From assembly GCF_006345815.1 (NCBI RefSeq), contig NZ_VCIG01000038.1:848539-912538 (forward strand): a stretch of DNA of 64,000 nucleotides. Reading direction: 5' to 3'. Position 1 is the stretch's first letter; each line of letters starts with the position of its first letter. Positions 18,023 through 27,182 of this stretch are shown one piece after another. The DNA comes from Ochrobactrum sp. CGA5 (GTDB taxonomy: Bacteria > Pseudomonadota > Alphaproteobacteria > Rhizobiales > Rhizobiaceae). The position numbers and the translations under genes were made by a program. The notes under the pieces are model-generated. The model ran no database searches. It saw only the letters and a program-made list of their open reading frames with translations, and was not told the origin of the DNA.

Positions 18023-20557
18023 ATGCGTACTTCGAAATGGGTGGTTGTGCTTTATAGCCTGGTCGTCGCGATCGGCATCATAATCGCTTTACCCAACTTT
18101 TTTACCCAAAAGCAGCTTGAGGCGATGCCGTCCTGGTTCCCGAAGCGTCAGGTGACGCTCGGTCTAGACCTGCGCGGTGGCTCATATCTTGTGCTTGAGG
18201 TCGATGCTGCCAGCCTGAAAAAGGACCGGCTGCGCTCCCTGCTTGACGATGCCCGCAGCAAACTGCGCGCCGAACGCATCCAGCCGCAGTCGATCCGTGT
18301 TGTCGGCGACGCTGTTGTCGTGACCATCCCCGATGCCGATCAGCGCGCCAAGGCGGATACCGCGCTGCGTACCTTGATCTCGCAGGTCAACACCAGCGGT
18401 TTCGGTACAGCGATTAATGACATTGATGTTGCCTCAACTGACAATCAGGTACGCCTGACCCTAACAGAAGCGGGCTTCAACTACCGTCTCGACGCAGCTC
18501 TCCAACAGAGCCTTGAAATCATCCGTCAGCGCGTCGACCAGGTTGGCGTCGCTGAACCGTCTATTCAGCGTGTAGGCTCGGATCGTATTGTCGTTCAGCT
18601 CCCCGGACTTCAAGACCCGGCGCAGCTTCGCCAGCTTCTCGGAAGCACCGCGAAGATGAGCTTCCATATGGTCGCCGATGCCAATCCGAACGATGCGCCG
18701 CCTCCGGGCGTGACCATCATGCCGGATTCCAAAGACCCGAACATCAAGTATCCGATTGAAGATCAGATTGCCCTTTCCGGCGAACGTCTGACCGATGCAC
18801 GCGCAGGTTTCGATCAGCGCACCAATGAGCCGATCGTATCCTTCCGGTTCGATAGTCTGGGCGCACGCCAATTCGCGGACATCACGACGAAGAACGTCAA
18901 TCGTCCATTCGCAATCGTACTCGATGGCAAGGTGCTGAGCGCACCCGTTATCCGTGAACCGATCACCGGTGGCTCAGGCCAGATTTCCGGTAGCTTTACG
19001 GTTCAGGATACTGTCGTCCTTTCGGCACTCTTGCGCGCTGGGGCCCTGCCCGCTCCGCTGACCGTCATCGAAGAACGTACGGTTGGTCCTGATCTCGGCG
19101 GTGACGCCATCAAAATGGGCCTGATCACGGGTATCGTCGGTTTCGTGCTCGTTGCGGTCTTCATCCAGCTCCTTTATGGCGTTTGGGGTACCATCGCCAA
19201 TGTGGCGTTGCTGCTCCACACCTTGCTCACCTTCTCGGCTTTGAGTCTTATTGGTGCAACGCTGACCTTGCCCGGTATCGCCGGTATCATTCTCGGTATC
19301 GGTATCGCGGTTGACGCCAATATTCTCATCAACGAACGTATTCGCGAAGAAACGCGGCGCGGCCTCGGGGCCATGGCCGCGCTTGATAAAGGCTTCCATA
19401 GCGCCTTCTCCACCATTGTTGATGCCAACGTTACGTCCCTGATTTCGACTTTGCTGCTGTTCACCTTCGGCACAGGGCCGGTCCGTGGCTTTGCGATCAC
19501 CATGATGCTCGGCATCGCGATCTCCATGTTCACCGACGTGACGCTCGTCCGGATGATGATGGCTTGGTATGTTCGCAAACGTAAGCTGAAAGTGCTCATC
19601 ATTGAGCCGTTCCTGAAATTCGTCCCGGAAAAGACAAGTATCGGCTTCATGAACGCCCGCTTCATCGGCATTGGTACCTCAATTGTGCTGTCGATCCTGT
19701 CGCTTGGTCTGTTCTTCAAGCCGGGACTGAATTACGGCATCGATTTCAAGGGCGGCATTCAGGCCGAAATTGTCACGTCGCAATCAGCCGATCTGGCACA
19801 GTTGCGTGCCAAACTTGGAGCGCTGGGGCTCGGTGAGGTGGCGCTACAGTCAGCGGGTAGTCCAAATGATGTTCTGATCCGCATCCAGCGTCAGGAAGGT
19901 GGTGAGGAAGCGCAAACAGTCGCCGTCAACAAGATGCGCGAAGCAGTGACCGAGCTTGACCCTGGTATAAAAATCGAGCGGACTGAAGTCGTCGGACCGA
20001 AAGTCTCCGGTGAGCTGGCCCGTTCAGGCTTTATCGCCGTCATCCTCTCTGCACTCGGGATGCTCATCTATCTCTGGTGGCGTTTCGAATGGTTCTTTGC
20101 GATGGGCGCGATCATAACGCTCATTCTCGACACCACGAAGATGGTCGGGTTCTTCGCTCTGTTCCAGCTCGACTTTAACCTGACCGCCATCGCAGCGCTT
20201 TTGACCGCTATCGGTTACTCGGTAAACGATAAGGTCGTGGTTTATGACCGTATGCGTGAAAACATGCGTCTTTATAAATCGAAGCCGCTGCGCGAGATCG
20301 TCGACATGAGCATCAATCAGGTGCTCGTCCGCTGTATTTATACATCAATGACGACATTCCTATGCATGCTTCCGATGGCTATCTGGGGCGGTAGCGCGGT
20401 TCATAATTTTGCCGTGCCGATGCTGTTCGGTATCTTCATCGCAACATCTTCGTCGATCTTCATCGCCGCTCCGATTCTGCTTCTGCTGGGCAACTGGTGG
20501 CAGCACCGCAAGGAAGCGCATCAGGCTATTGAAGACAGCGCCGCCGCGCAGAAATAA
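18023..20557 (+). CDS. secDF: protein translocase subunit SecDF (fused SecD and SecF)
   Basis: This 844-residue protein covers SecD (about 1-520) and SecF (about 530-844) in one chain with 12 membrane helices. SecD motifs are present: LGLDLRGGSYLVLEVD near residue 45 and GIAVDANILINERIREE near 430. The SecF counterparts are GLNYGIDFKGGIQAE near 575 and GYSVNDKVVVYDRMRE near 735. SecDF uses the proton gradient to help pull exported proteins through SecYEG. The usual partner yajC is not upstream; the neighbours are a small hypothetical protein and a YbaL antiporter. A hairpin (20565-20592) follows the stop. Confidence 0.95.
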   Translation: MRTSKWVVVLYSLVVAIGIIIALPNFFTQKQLEAMPSWFPKRQVTLGLDLRGGSYLVLEVDAASLKKDRLRSLLDDARSKLRAERIQPQSIRVVGDAVVVTIPDADQRAKADTALRTLISQVNTSGFGTAINDIDVASTDNQVRLTLTEAGFNYRLDAALQQSLEIIRQRVDQVGVAEPSIQRVGSDRIVVQLPGLQDPAQLRQLLGSTAKMSFHMVADANPNDAPPPGVTIMPDSKDPNIKYPIEDQIALSGERLTDARAGFDQRTNEPIVSFRFDSLGARQFADITTKNVNRPFAIVLDGKVLSAPVIREPITGGSGQISGSFTVQDTVVLSALLRAGALPAPLTVIEERTVGPDLGGDAIKMGLITGIVGFVLVAVFIQLLYGVWGTIANVALLLHTLLTFSALSLIGATLTLPGIAGIILGIGIAVDANILINERIREETRRGLGAMAALDKGFHSAFSTIVDANVTSLISTLLLFTFGTGPVRGFAITMMLGIAISMFTDVTLVRMMMAWYVRKRKLKVLIIEPFLKFVPEKTSIGFMNARFIGIGTSIVLSILSLGLFFKPGLNYGIDFKGGIQAEIVTSQSADLAQLRAKLGALGLGEVALQSAGSPNDVLIRIQRQEGGEEAQTVAVNKMREAVTELDPGIKIERTEVVGPKVSGELARSGFIAVILSALGMLIYLWWRFEWFFAMGAIITLILDTTKMVGFFALFQLDFNLTAIAALLTAIGYSVNDKVVVYDRMRENMRLYKSKPLREIVDMSINQVLVRCIYTSMTTFLCMLPMAIWGGSAVHNFAVPMLFGIFIATSSSIFIAAPILLLLGNWWQHRKEAHQAIEDSAAAQK

Positions 20558-20564
20558 GTCGTTT

Positions 20565-20592
20565 GCCGGGCAAGGTTCAGGCCTTGTCCGGC
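20565..20592 (+). other. intercistronic hairpin after secDF
   Basis: GCCGGGCAAGG pairs with CCTTGTCCGGC (one G-U pair) around a 6-base loop. There is no T-run, so it is more likely an mRNA-stabilising or attenuating stem than a full terminator before the antiporter gene. Confidence 0.5.
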
Positions 20593-20634
20593 TCCCACAT
20601 ACAAAATTGAGAAGCCAGAGGAGGAAGGCACCTT

Positions 20635-22485
20635 ATGCCCCATGACACGCCTTTGATTGCGACAATCGTCATCGGGTTATGCCTGGCCTTCATCTTCGGT
20701 GCGATAGCCACCCGCCTGAAAATCTCCCCTCTCGTCGGCTACCTTCTGGCCGGCGTTATTGCCGGTCCCCACACGCCCGGTTTCGTTGCAGATCAGGACC
20801 TTATTCTCCAACTCGCCGAAATTGGCGTCATCCTGCTGATGTTCGGCGTCGGTCTGCATTTTTCGCTCAAGGATCTTCTTTCCGTCAAAGCCATAGCGGT
20901 TCCCGGCGCGCTTGCACAGATCGCAGCCGCCGCAGCACTTGGCACCGGCCTTGGCCTCGCCCTTGGCTGGGATGTGCAGGCGGGTCTCGTTTTCGGCCTC
21001 GCTCTTTCGACCGCGAGTACAGTCGTCCTGCTGCGCGCCATGCAGGAGCGCCGTCTGATCGATACAGAGCGCGGACGCATTGCAGTCGGCTGGCTGATCG
21101 TCGAGGATCTCGCAATGGTGATAGCACTGGTTCTGCTTCCGGCAGTCGCCAGCGTCACCGGTCGCGCAGAAGGTACAGCGGCGAGCGATCCCATTGTTAC
21201 ATGGCTTGGCCTCGGCATTGGCGGCATCATTCTACTCACCATTGCCAAGGTCATTCTATTCGTTGCGCTGATGCTTATCGTCGGGCGCAAAGTCATACCG
21301 TGGCTTTTGAAAGTCGTGGCGCAGACAGGCTCTCGTGAGCTGTTCCGTCTCGGTGTGCTCGCTATTGCACTGGGCGTTGCTTTTGGTGCGGCTCATCTAT
21401 TTGGCGTTTCCTTCGCGCTGGGCGCCTTCTTTGCCGGTATGGTCATGAGCGAATCCGAACTGAGCCATCGGGCAGCGGAAGAATCCCTACCCTTGCGAGA
21501 CGCCTTCGCGGTATTGTTCTTCATTTCGGTTGGTATGCTGTTCGACCCGATGAGCCTTCTTCGCGATCCGCTCCCCCTGCTTGGAACGCTTGCCATTATT
21601 CTCGTTGGTAAATCATTAGCGGCATTTTTCATCGTGCGCGCTTTCCGCCACCCGGTCAGCACCGCGCTCACCATTTCAGCCAGCCTTGCACAGATCGGTG
21701 AATTCTCTTTCATTCTGGCAGGGCTGGGCGTCAGCCTTAATCTTCTCCCCTCGGCCGGGCGCGACCTCATTCTCGCTGGTGCAATACTCTCGATTTTTCT
21801 CAATCCGGTTATGTTCATTGTCGCGGAAAGGATGCGGCCATGGATCGAAAAGCGAAGCAAAAGCGAAACGTCTGTCGATGAGAATACTGGTGTGGAACTC
21901 AGCATTGCCGAGCCTGAGCCTTTGCCCCAAACCTTGCTGACCGGGCACACAATCGTCGTTGGCCATGGCCAGATCGGCGAAAGGATTGCGGCAGGATTTC
22001 AGGCAGAGATAATACCTTTTCTCGTCATTGACGATTCTTCGAAAATCAGCACTTCCCTCAAGGATAAAGGCATCGAGGCCATCGCCGGCAATGCCTCGGA
22101 TTCAGATATACTCACCGCGGCTAATCCGGCAATGGCTCAAAATCTGGTCATTGCAATTCCCAATGCCTTCGAAGCTGGTCGGGTCATAGCATTGGCACGG
22201 GCCGCGAATCCAGAACTGAGCATCGTAGTACGCGCCTGCTCGAAGGCGGAAGCGCAGTATCTAACAGACCTTGGCGCAGATTTTGTTATTCTGGGAGAAG
22301 AAGAAATCGCAGCCGCCATGACGAAAGCGATCCGAACTGGGATGCGAAAGAAAAATACCGGAACTCTTTCCGAGGACAACGAATCTCAGGCTGACATAAC
22401 GGGAATAATACCGGAAGAACGATCGGCCGATATCATTGACAAAAATGGGGATGAAATGAAGCATAAAGGCATGGTGACTGGTTGA
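20635..22485 (+). CDS. ybaL: YbaL/KefB-type cation:proton antiporter
   Basis: The protein is 616 residues. Residues 5-390 form a Na+/H+ exchanger (CPA2) membrane domain with about 12 helices (typical ISPLVGYLLAGVIAGPHTPG). Residues 430-560 form a RCK/TrkA-N nucleotide-binding domain with GHGQIGERIAAGF. The C-terminal 60 residues are charged. It follows GAGGAAGG at good spacing. YbaL-type proteins exchange K+ or Na+ for protons and are gated by the RCK domain. The stop overlaps the start of the next gene (TGATG), indicating translational coupling. Confidence 0.92.
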   Translation: MPHDTPLIATIVIGLCLAFIFGAIATRLKISPLVGYLLAGVIAGPHTPGFVADQDLILQLAEIGVILLMFGVGLHFSLKDLLSVKAIAVPGALAQIAAAAALGTGLGLALGWDVQAGLVFGLALSTASTVVLLRAMQERRLIDTERGRIAVGWLIVEDLAMVIALVLLPAVASVTGRAEGTAASDPIVTWLGLGIGGIILLTIAKVILFVALMLIVGRKVIPWLLKVVAQTGSRELFRLGVLAIALGVAFGAAHLFGVSFALGAFFAGMVMSESELSHRAAEESLPLRDAFAVLFFISVGMLFDPMSLLRDPLPLLGTLAIILVGKSLAAFFIVRAFRHPVSTALTISASLAQIGEFSFILAGLGVSLNLLPSAGRDLILAGAILSIFLNPVMFIVAERMRPWIEKRSKSETSVDENTGVELSIAEPEPLPQTLLTGHTIVVGHGQIGERIAAGFQAEIIPFLVIDDSSKISTSLKDKGIEAIAGNASDSDILTAANPAMAQNLVIAIPNAFEAGRVIALARAANPELSIVVRACSKAEAQYLTDLGADFVILGEEEIAAAMTKAIRTGMRKKNTGTLSEDNESQADITGIIPEERSADIIDKNGDEMKHKGMVTG

Positions 22486-23432
22486 TGAAAGCAAAGGATT
22501 ACATCTGGCCGGTCATAGGCATTTGCGCAGTCGGTATTTCGGCTTGGCTTCTTTATCGTGAGCTTCGCAGCATATCACTGGATGACGTTCTGGACAGTCT
22601 TTATGCCATACGGGCTCATCATTGGGTTCTGGCGGCGTGTTCCGCACTTCTAGCCTATAGTTCACTTGCGGGCTATGATCGTATCGCGCTCCTGCACCTC
22701 AAGCGCAAAATCTCCTGGCTATTTATCGCACTTTGTTCTTTTACCACCTACGCTTTGTCGCACAATATAGGCGCTTCGGTAGTCTCAGGGGCAGTCGTGC
22801 GCTATAGGGCCTATTCCTCTCAAGGCATGCCCGGGAGTGAAATCGCCGTCCTTATCGCCTTCTGCTCCTTCACATTCATTCTCGGCGTCATCATAACTTC
22901 AAGCGTTGTTCTCTTGCTGGAACCGCATATTCTGATGCGCTTCAACAACGAATTGACACCGACGATCTCTGTTATCATCGCACTTTTGATGCTGGCATTC
23001 GTGTTGCTTTATGTCTTCGGTAGCTGGCTACGCCTTCGTCCGCTTCAGATCGGCAGTTTCCGTCTTGAATATCCGCGCATGTCGGTTGTGGCGCAGCAGC
23101 TCATCGTCGCGCCGCTGGAGCTGATAGGTGCCGCCGGTATCATCTACTTTGCCTTGCCAGAGGCCGGTAACCCTGGCTTCCTCATCATTCTGGGAATTTT
23201 TCTGGTCTCGTTCTCTGCAGCCCTGATCTCGCATGCTCCAGGTGGGCTCGGTGTTCTGGAACTTGTGTTTCTCACCGGTTTGCCGGATATGGATCAGGCT
23301 GACGTGCTGGCAGCGCTGATCGTCTTCCGCCTGCTTTATTTGCTCATCCCGTTCGCGATGTCGCTTGTAGTCGTCCTGATCTTCGAGAAATCCCAGTTCC
23401 TCCTGCGATGGAATGAAAAACAGCATAAATAA
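22485..23432 (+). CDS. lysylphosphatidylglycerol synthase TM-region-like (UPF0104) membrane protein
   Basis: The protein has about 315 residues with eight or so hydrophobic helices. The conserved SHAPGGLGVLELVFL segment near residue 255 is typical of the UPF0104/AglD/MprF flippase-like fold. Only the membrane domain is present, with no aminoacyl-transferase domain. The ATG overlaps the ybaL stop by one base, so the two are translated together. MprF-type membrane domains flip modified lipids; the lipid here is unknown. A link between ion exchange and envelope lipid handling is suggested only by the coupling. Confidence 0.82.
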   Translation: MKAKDYIWPVIGICAVGISAWLLYRELRSISLDDVLDSLYAIRAHHWVLAACSALLAYSSLAGYDRIALLHLKRKISWLFIALCSFTTYALSHNIGASVVSGAVVRYRAYSSQGMPGSEIAVLIAFCSFTFILGVIITSSVVLLLEPHILMRFNNELTPTISVIIALLMLAFVLLYVFGSWLRLRPLQIGSFRLEYPRMSVVAQQLIVAPLELIGAAGIIYFALPEAGNPGFLIILGIFLVSFSAALISHAPGGLGVLELVFLTGLPDMDQADVLAALIVFRLLYLLIPFAMSLVVVLIFEKSQFLLRWNEKQHK

Positions 23433-23500
23433 GCTCAGACGGGGCGCGGGGTAGATTTTTCACAAACCGCGTCATAATTTGAATTTGTTTTCCTTAAAGT

Positions 23501-23556
23501 GGCGGCTCAGGCCGCCTATCTTGGAACCAGTTTCGCACGCAAGACAAGGTGCGAAA
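23501..23556 (+). other. two tandem hairpins in the leader of the hydrolase gene
   Basis: GGCGGC-TCAG-GCCGCC (23501-23516) and TTTCGCAC-N10-GTGCGAAA (23531-23556) form two perfect stems in the 165-bp gap before the gene at 23598. A CATAAT hexamer at 23473-23478 could be the promoter -10, which would place both in the 5' leader. Confidence 0.4.
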
Positions 23557-23597
23557 TTAGATGCCCTCCCAAGGCTTTAATCCAAGAGGAAAAACAC

Positions 23598-24161
23598 ATG
23601 CCTGCGACATTGATCATCCCCGGTTACAAGGGATCGGAAGCAGGCCACTGGCAGCGCCAATGGTTGCATGACGATCCGTCAGCATTGCTCGTCGAACAGG
23701 ACGACTGGCACTATCCGGTGCTATCCGACTGGATGCACGCGCTGGAAGCCAAACTCGCCGAAAATCCGGGCGCCGTTCTGGTTGCCCACAGCCTCGGCTG
23801 CGCACTGGTCGCACATCTGGCCAGCCGCCCGTCGGCCGCGCATGTGGCGGGCGCCCTTCTGGTTGCACCGGCCGACGCCGAAACAATGGCTCGTAAGGAC
23901 AATCGGTTCCAGAGCTTTGCTCCACTCCCGCGCCAGGAGCTGGGTTTTCCGTCCATCGTCGTCGCAAGCCGCAACGATGAGTATATGAGCTTTGCCAAAG
24001 CAGAAGCTCTTTCACATGTATGGGGATCGGGTTTCGTCGATCTCGGCCATGCTGGACACATCAATGTAGCAAGTGGATTCAGCCGCTGGCCGGAAGGAAT
24101 TATCCTCGCATCCTCTCTTCACAGAGAACCAATAAACAAGGCTCTATCCCAAGCAGCATGA
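23598..24161 (+). CDS. RBBP9/YdeN-family serine alpha/beta hydrolase
   Basis: The 187-residue protein starts LIIPGYKGSEAGHWQRQW, the family signature. A nucleophile elbow AHSLGC carries the likely catalytic Ser near residue 75, and GHAGHIN near the C-terminus carries the His. The ATG at 23598 is preferred over an open frame from 23499 because the fold begins exactly here and AAGAGG lies upstream. Members are serine hydrolases with few known natural substrates. It is a single gene with a hairpin-rich leader and a terminator right after the stop. Confidence 0.9.
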   Translation: MPATLIIPGYKGSEAGHWQRQWLHDDPSALLVEQDDWHYPVLSDWMHALEAKLAENPGAVLVAHSLGCALVAHLASRPSAAHVAGALLVAPADAETMARKDNRFQSFAPLPRQELGFPSIVVASRNDEYMSFAKAEALSHVWGSGFVDLGHAGHINVASGFSRWPEGIILASSLHREPINKALSQAA

Positions 24162-24165
24162 CCGC

Positions 24166-24200
24166 AAGCCGCCCGTTCCTTGATCGGGCGGCTTCTTATT
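24166..24200. terminator. bidirectional terminator between hydrolase and cysW
   Basis: AAGCCGCCCG (24166-24175) pairs perfectly with CGGGCGGCTT (24185-24194), followed by CTTATTT. It separates the convergent hydrolase and sulfate-importer transcripts. Confidence 0.9.
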
Positions 24201-25031
24201 TCAAGTAGCCTGCCTACGCTCAAGCAAAATCTTCAGGACAAGCGTCAGAAGAGCGATCAAGGCAAGCGTCGAAGCCGCAGCGAATGCACCAGCAACATTA
24301 TAGTCATTGAATAGTAGTTCCACCTGAAGCGGCAACGTATTGGTCTTGCCTCTGATAGCACCCGAAACGACTGACGTTGCACCAAATTCGCCCATCACAC
24401 GTGCATTGCAAAGCACCGCCCCATAGAGCAATGCCCATTTGATATTAGGCAAGGTAACATAAAAGAAGGTTTGCCAGGCATTGGCTCCCAGTGTCAGTGC
24501 TGCTTCTTCTTCATCGCTTCCCTGTACTTCCATCAACGGAATCAGTTCACGCGCCACGAAAGGCGAAGTCACGAAGAGGCTGACTAGGAAAATTGCAGGA
24601 ACTGTGAACATGATCTTGATGTCATAGGATTCCAGCAACGGCCCAAGCAAACCTTGCGATCCATAGAGGAAGAGATAGGTCACACCAGCAACAATGGGCG
24701 AAACCGAAAACGGTATTTCGACGAATGTAATCAGCAGCCGCCTTCCTGGGAAGCGGAACTTGGTTACAAGCCATGCAACACAAACACCGAACACCATATT
24801 GATGGGTACCACGACGATTGCTGTGAGAATGGTCAGCCAAATCGCATGCAAGGTTTCTGGTTTCAGTATCTCGCTGAAGAAGACATCAACGCCCTTACTG
24901 AATGCAGAAGCGAAGATGACAGCAAGCGGCGCTCCGATGCATATCACGGACAAGCCGGCTGCCAACCAGATCAACAGATTACGCATTGGCCCATAATTGC
25001 GTGCCTGCAGGCTTGGGCTAGCGTTCTGCAT
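24201..25031 (-). CDS. cysW: sulfate/thiosulfate ABC transporter permease CysW
   Basis: The protein has 276 residues and six membrane helices, with the inner-membrane permease EAA-like loop (EEEAALTLGANAWQTFFYVTLP). It pairs with CysT to form the sulfate channel. Its start overlaps the cysT stop by 14 bp, so the two are translationally coupled. The gene is the last of the operon and is followed at once by a terminator. The usual next gene, the ATPase cysA, is absent. Confidence 0.92.
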   Translation of the reverse strand: MQNASPSLQARNYGPMRNLLIWLAAGLSVICIGAPLAVIFASAFSKGVDVFFSEILKPETLHAIWLTILTAIVVVPINMVFGVCVAWLVTKFRFPGRRLLITFVEIPFSVSPIVAGVTYLFLYGSQGLLGPLLESYDIKIMFTVPAIFLVSLFVTSPFVARELIPLMEVQGSDEEEAALTLGANAWQTFFYVTLPNIKWALLYGAVLCNARVMGEFGATSVVSGAIRGKTNTLPLQVELLFNDYNVAGAFAAASTLALIALLTLVLKILLERRQAT

Positions 25032-25854
25032 AACGAAGCTGCCTTGCCTGAATAAGATTGGTCACAAGAAGCATGACAAAAGCCGTAAAGAGCATCACGA
25101 ATGCAAGTGCTGCGGCGGCTGGGTAGTCATACTCATCAAGTCGGATGAAAACGAGCAGCGGTGTCACCTCGGTTTCAAAAGGAAGATTGCCTGAGATAAA
25201 AACAATCGAACCAAACTCACCGAGGCTCCTTGCAAAGGAAAGCGACAAACCTGCAAGGAAAGCCGGAAAGATAGTCGGCCAGATGATATGCGAGAATGTC
25301 TGCCAGGAACTGGCTCCAAGACTGCGGGCAGCTTCTTCAACATCTACGTTCATATCTTCCAGTACCGGCTGAACTGTACGGATGACAAATGGGATGCTGG
25401 TGAAGAACATAGCGATCACGATGCCAAGCGGTGCATAGGCAACCTTTACTCCGACCGGCTCAAGAAGCCTCCCGAACCAGCCGTTCTGGGCAAAGAGCGT
25501 TACCAATGCCAGGCCCGCTATGGCGGTTGGCAGCGCAAAAGGAAGGTCGACAGCGGCATCGATCAGGCGTTTACCGGGAAATTCGTACCGCGTCAGTACC
25601 CAAGCCAGCAGAATTCCGAACAAGCCGTTAAGTAGGGTTGCCACTGCGGCTGCACTCAAGGTTATCTGATAGGTCGCCAATGCCCGATCTGAAGTCACGA
25701 TACTCCAGAAGTCGCTCCAACCGAGACTTGCCGTTTTCAGAATCATGGCCAGCAATGGCAAGGCCACGATCACAGCCAGATAAAGCAAAGTGCAGCCGAG
25801 GGTCAGTCCGAACCCCGGCAACACAGAATTACGTTTTATACTTAGAAGCGCCAC
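25018..25854 (-). CDS. cysT: sulfate/thiosulfate ABC transporter permease CysT (CysU)
   Basis: The protein has 278 residues with six membrane helices and the permease loop VEEAARSLGASSWQTFSHIIWP near residue 175. The N-terminal helix and the LPFALPTAIAGLALVTLF segment are typical of CysT. It forms the inner-membrane channel with CysW and receives sulfate from the periplasmic Sbp encoded 54 bp upstream. The ATPase that must drive it is not encoded in this operon. Confidence 0.92.
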   Translation of the reverse strand: MALLSIKRNSVLPGFGLTLGCTLLYLAVIVALPLLAMILKTASLGWSDFWSIVTSDRALATYQITLSAAAVATLLNGLFGILLAWVLTRYEFPGKRLIDAAVDLPFALPTAIAGLALVTLFAQNGWFGRLLEPVGVKVAYAPLGIVIAMFFTSIPFVIRTVQPVLEDMNVDVEEAARSLGASSWQTFSHIIWPTIFPAFLAGLSLSFARSLGEFGSIVFISGNLPFETEVTPLLVFIRLDEYDYPAAAALAFVMLFTAFVMLLVTNLIQARQLRYAER

Positions 25855-25908
25855 TGGATTCTTCCAAAAAGCAACGCGACCCCATCAAGGCTCGCCAGTT
25901 GGCTTTGT

Positions 25909-26913
25909 TTACTTGCGAGTGAAGAGCTGATCGAGCACTCCGCCTTCCGCAAAATGTTCCTTCTGCACTTTCTCCCATCCACCGAAAGTATCTTCAACCG
26001 TAACCAGGCGCACATCAGGATAGATATCCTTATGCTTTGCGATGACGTCCTTGTCATGCACGCGGTTGAAATTCTGGGCCAAGATTTCCTGCCCCTCCGG
26101 CGAATAGAGATAATCGAGATAGGCTTCGGCAATCTTGCGCGATCCGCGCTTGTCCACGACTTTGTCGACGACCGTAACCGGAAACTCCGCCAGCAAACTA
26201 ACTTCCGGCACAACAACGTCATACTTGTCCGGGCCGAGAACCTTCTCAGTTCCACGTGTTTCAGCCTCGAAGGTCACAAGAACATCGCCAATGCCACGTT
26301 CGGCAAAGGTCGTCGTTGCGCCGCGACCGCCTGTATCAAAGACAGGAACATTCTTGAAAATCTTACCGATAAATTCGTGCACCTTTGCCTGATCACCCTT
26401 GAATGCTTCGTTGGCATACGCCGTCGCAGCAAGATAGGTATAGCGGGCATTACCTGAAGTTTTCGGGTTGGGGAAAATCACCTTCACGTCGTCACGCGCC
26501 AGATCATCCCAATTCTTGATGTTCTTCGGATTGCCTTCGCGAACAAGGAACGCAGGCAGTGAATAATAAGGTGACGAGTTGTTCGGGAGCCGCTTCTGCC
26601 AGTCTGCTGGAATCAGATTGCCCTTATCATGCAGGACCTGCACATCGGTCACCTGATTGAAGGTCACTACATCAGCTTCAAGCCCTTCCAGAATCGAACG
26701 CGCCTGCTTCGAGGAACCCGCATGGGACTGATTGACCGTTAGGTCTTCTCCGGTTTTGGTCTTCCAGTCAGAGATAAAGGCCTTGTTGATCTGTTCGTAC
26801 AGCTCGCGCGCAATGTCATAGGAAACGTTGAGGATTTCCCTCGGCTCCTCCGCATGAACCGGTGCAGAGCCGAGACCGAAGGCTACCGCCGCATATAGAA
26901 TAATTTTTCTCAT
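25909..26913 (-). CDS. sbp: periplasmic sulfate-binding protein
   Basis: The protein is about 334 residues with a cleavable signal peptide ending at VHAEE. The sulfate-binding fold is shown by LNVSYDIARELYEQIN, VTFNQVTDVQVL and GSRKIAEAYLDYLYSPEGQEIL. ATG at 26913 is chosen over upstream ATGs at 26928 and 26922 because the signal peptide then begins MRKIIL. Sbp delivers sulfate or thiosulfate to CysT-CysW. A 17-bp perfect palindrome at 26961-26977 lies just upstream and may be the operator of the whole operon. Confidence 0.92.
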   Translation of the reverse strand: MRKIILYAAVAFGLGSAPVHAEEPREILNVSYDIARELYEQINKAFISDWKTKTGEDLTVNQSHAGSSKQARSILEGLEADVVTFNQVTDVQVLHDKGNLIPADWQKRLPNNSSPYYSLPAFLVREGNPKNIKNWDDLARDDVKVIFPNPKTSGNARYTYLAATAYANEAFKGDQAKVHEFIGKIFKNVPVFDTGGRGATTTFAERGIGDVLVTFEAETRGTEKVLGPDKYDVVVPEVSLLAEFPVTVVDKVVDKRGSRKIAEAYLDYLYSPEGQEILAQNFNRVHDKDVIAKHKDIYPDVRLVTVEDTFGGWEKVQKEHFAEGGVLDQLFTRK

Positions 26914-26960
26914 TAGACCCATCCCCACCGCGCTGTTTGCGAAAAGCGCTCTAAACTGGA

Positions 26961-26977
26961 TTGTTTTCGGAAAACAA
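26961..26977. promoter_or_regulatory. perfect palindrome upstream of sbp, candidate operator
   Basis: TTGTTTTCGGAAAACAA is a 17-bp perfect palindrome with one central base, 47 bp before the sbp start. The loop is too tight to act as an RNA hairpin, so it reads best as a DNA-binding site. AT-rich promoter-like sequence lies further upstream (about 27000-27040). Confidence 0.5.
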
Positions 26978-27129
26978 ATCTAACGAGAGAAGAGGTAAAA
27001 TCAACCTAAATCATTGATTTAAATATATAAACTACTTTACAAGCCATTCATGAAACCTGCACCCAAACCACATGCCGGTATGAGAAAATAATTCTCATCG
27101 GGAGCAAAACCATAAAACCAGGTGCAAGA

Positions 27130-27157
27130 AAGGCAGGAGACGTCAGCCCCCTGCCTT
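27130..27157. terminator. hairpin terminator
   Basis: AAGGCAGG (27130-27137) pairs with CCTGCCTT (27150-27157). T-rich sequence follows on both strands. It would end the minus-strand small gene at 27183-27368. Confidence 0.65.
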
Positions 27158-27182
27158 CAAAATTTTTATTCGACTTCTGAGC

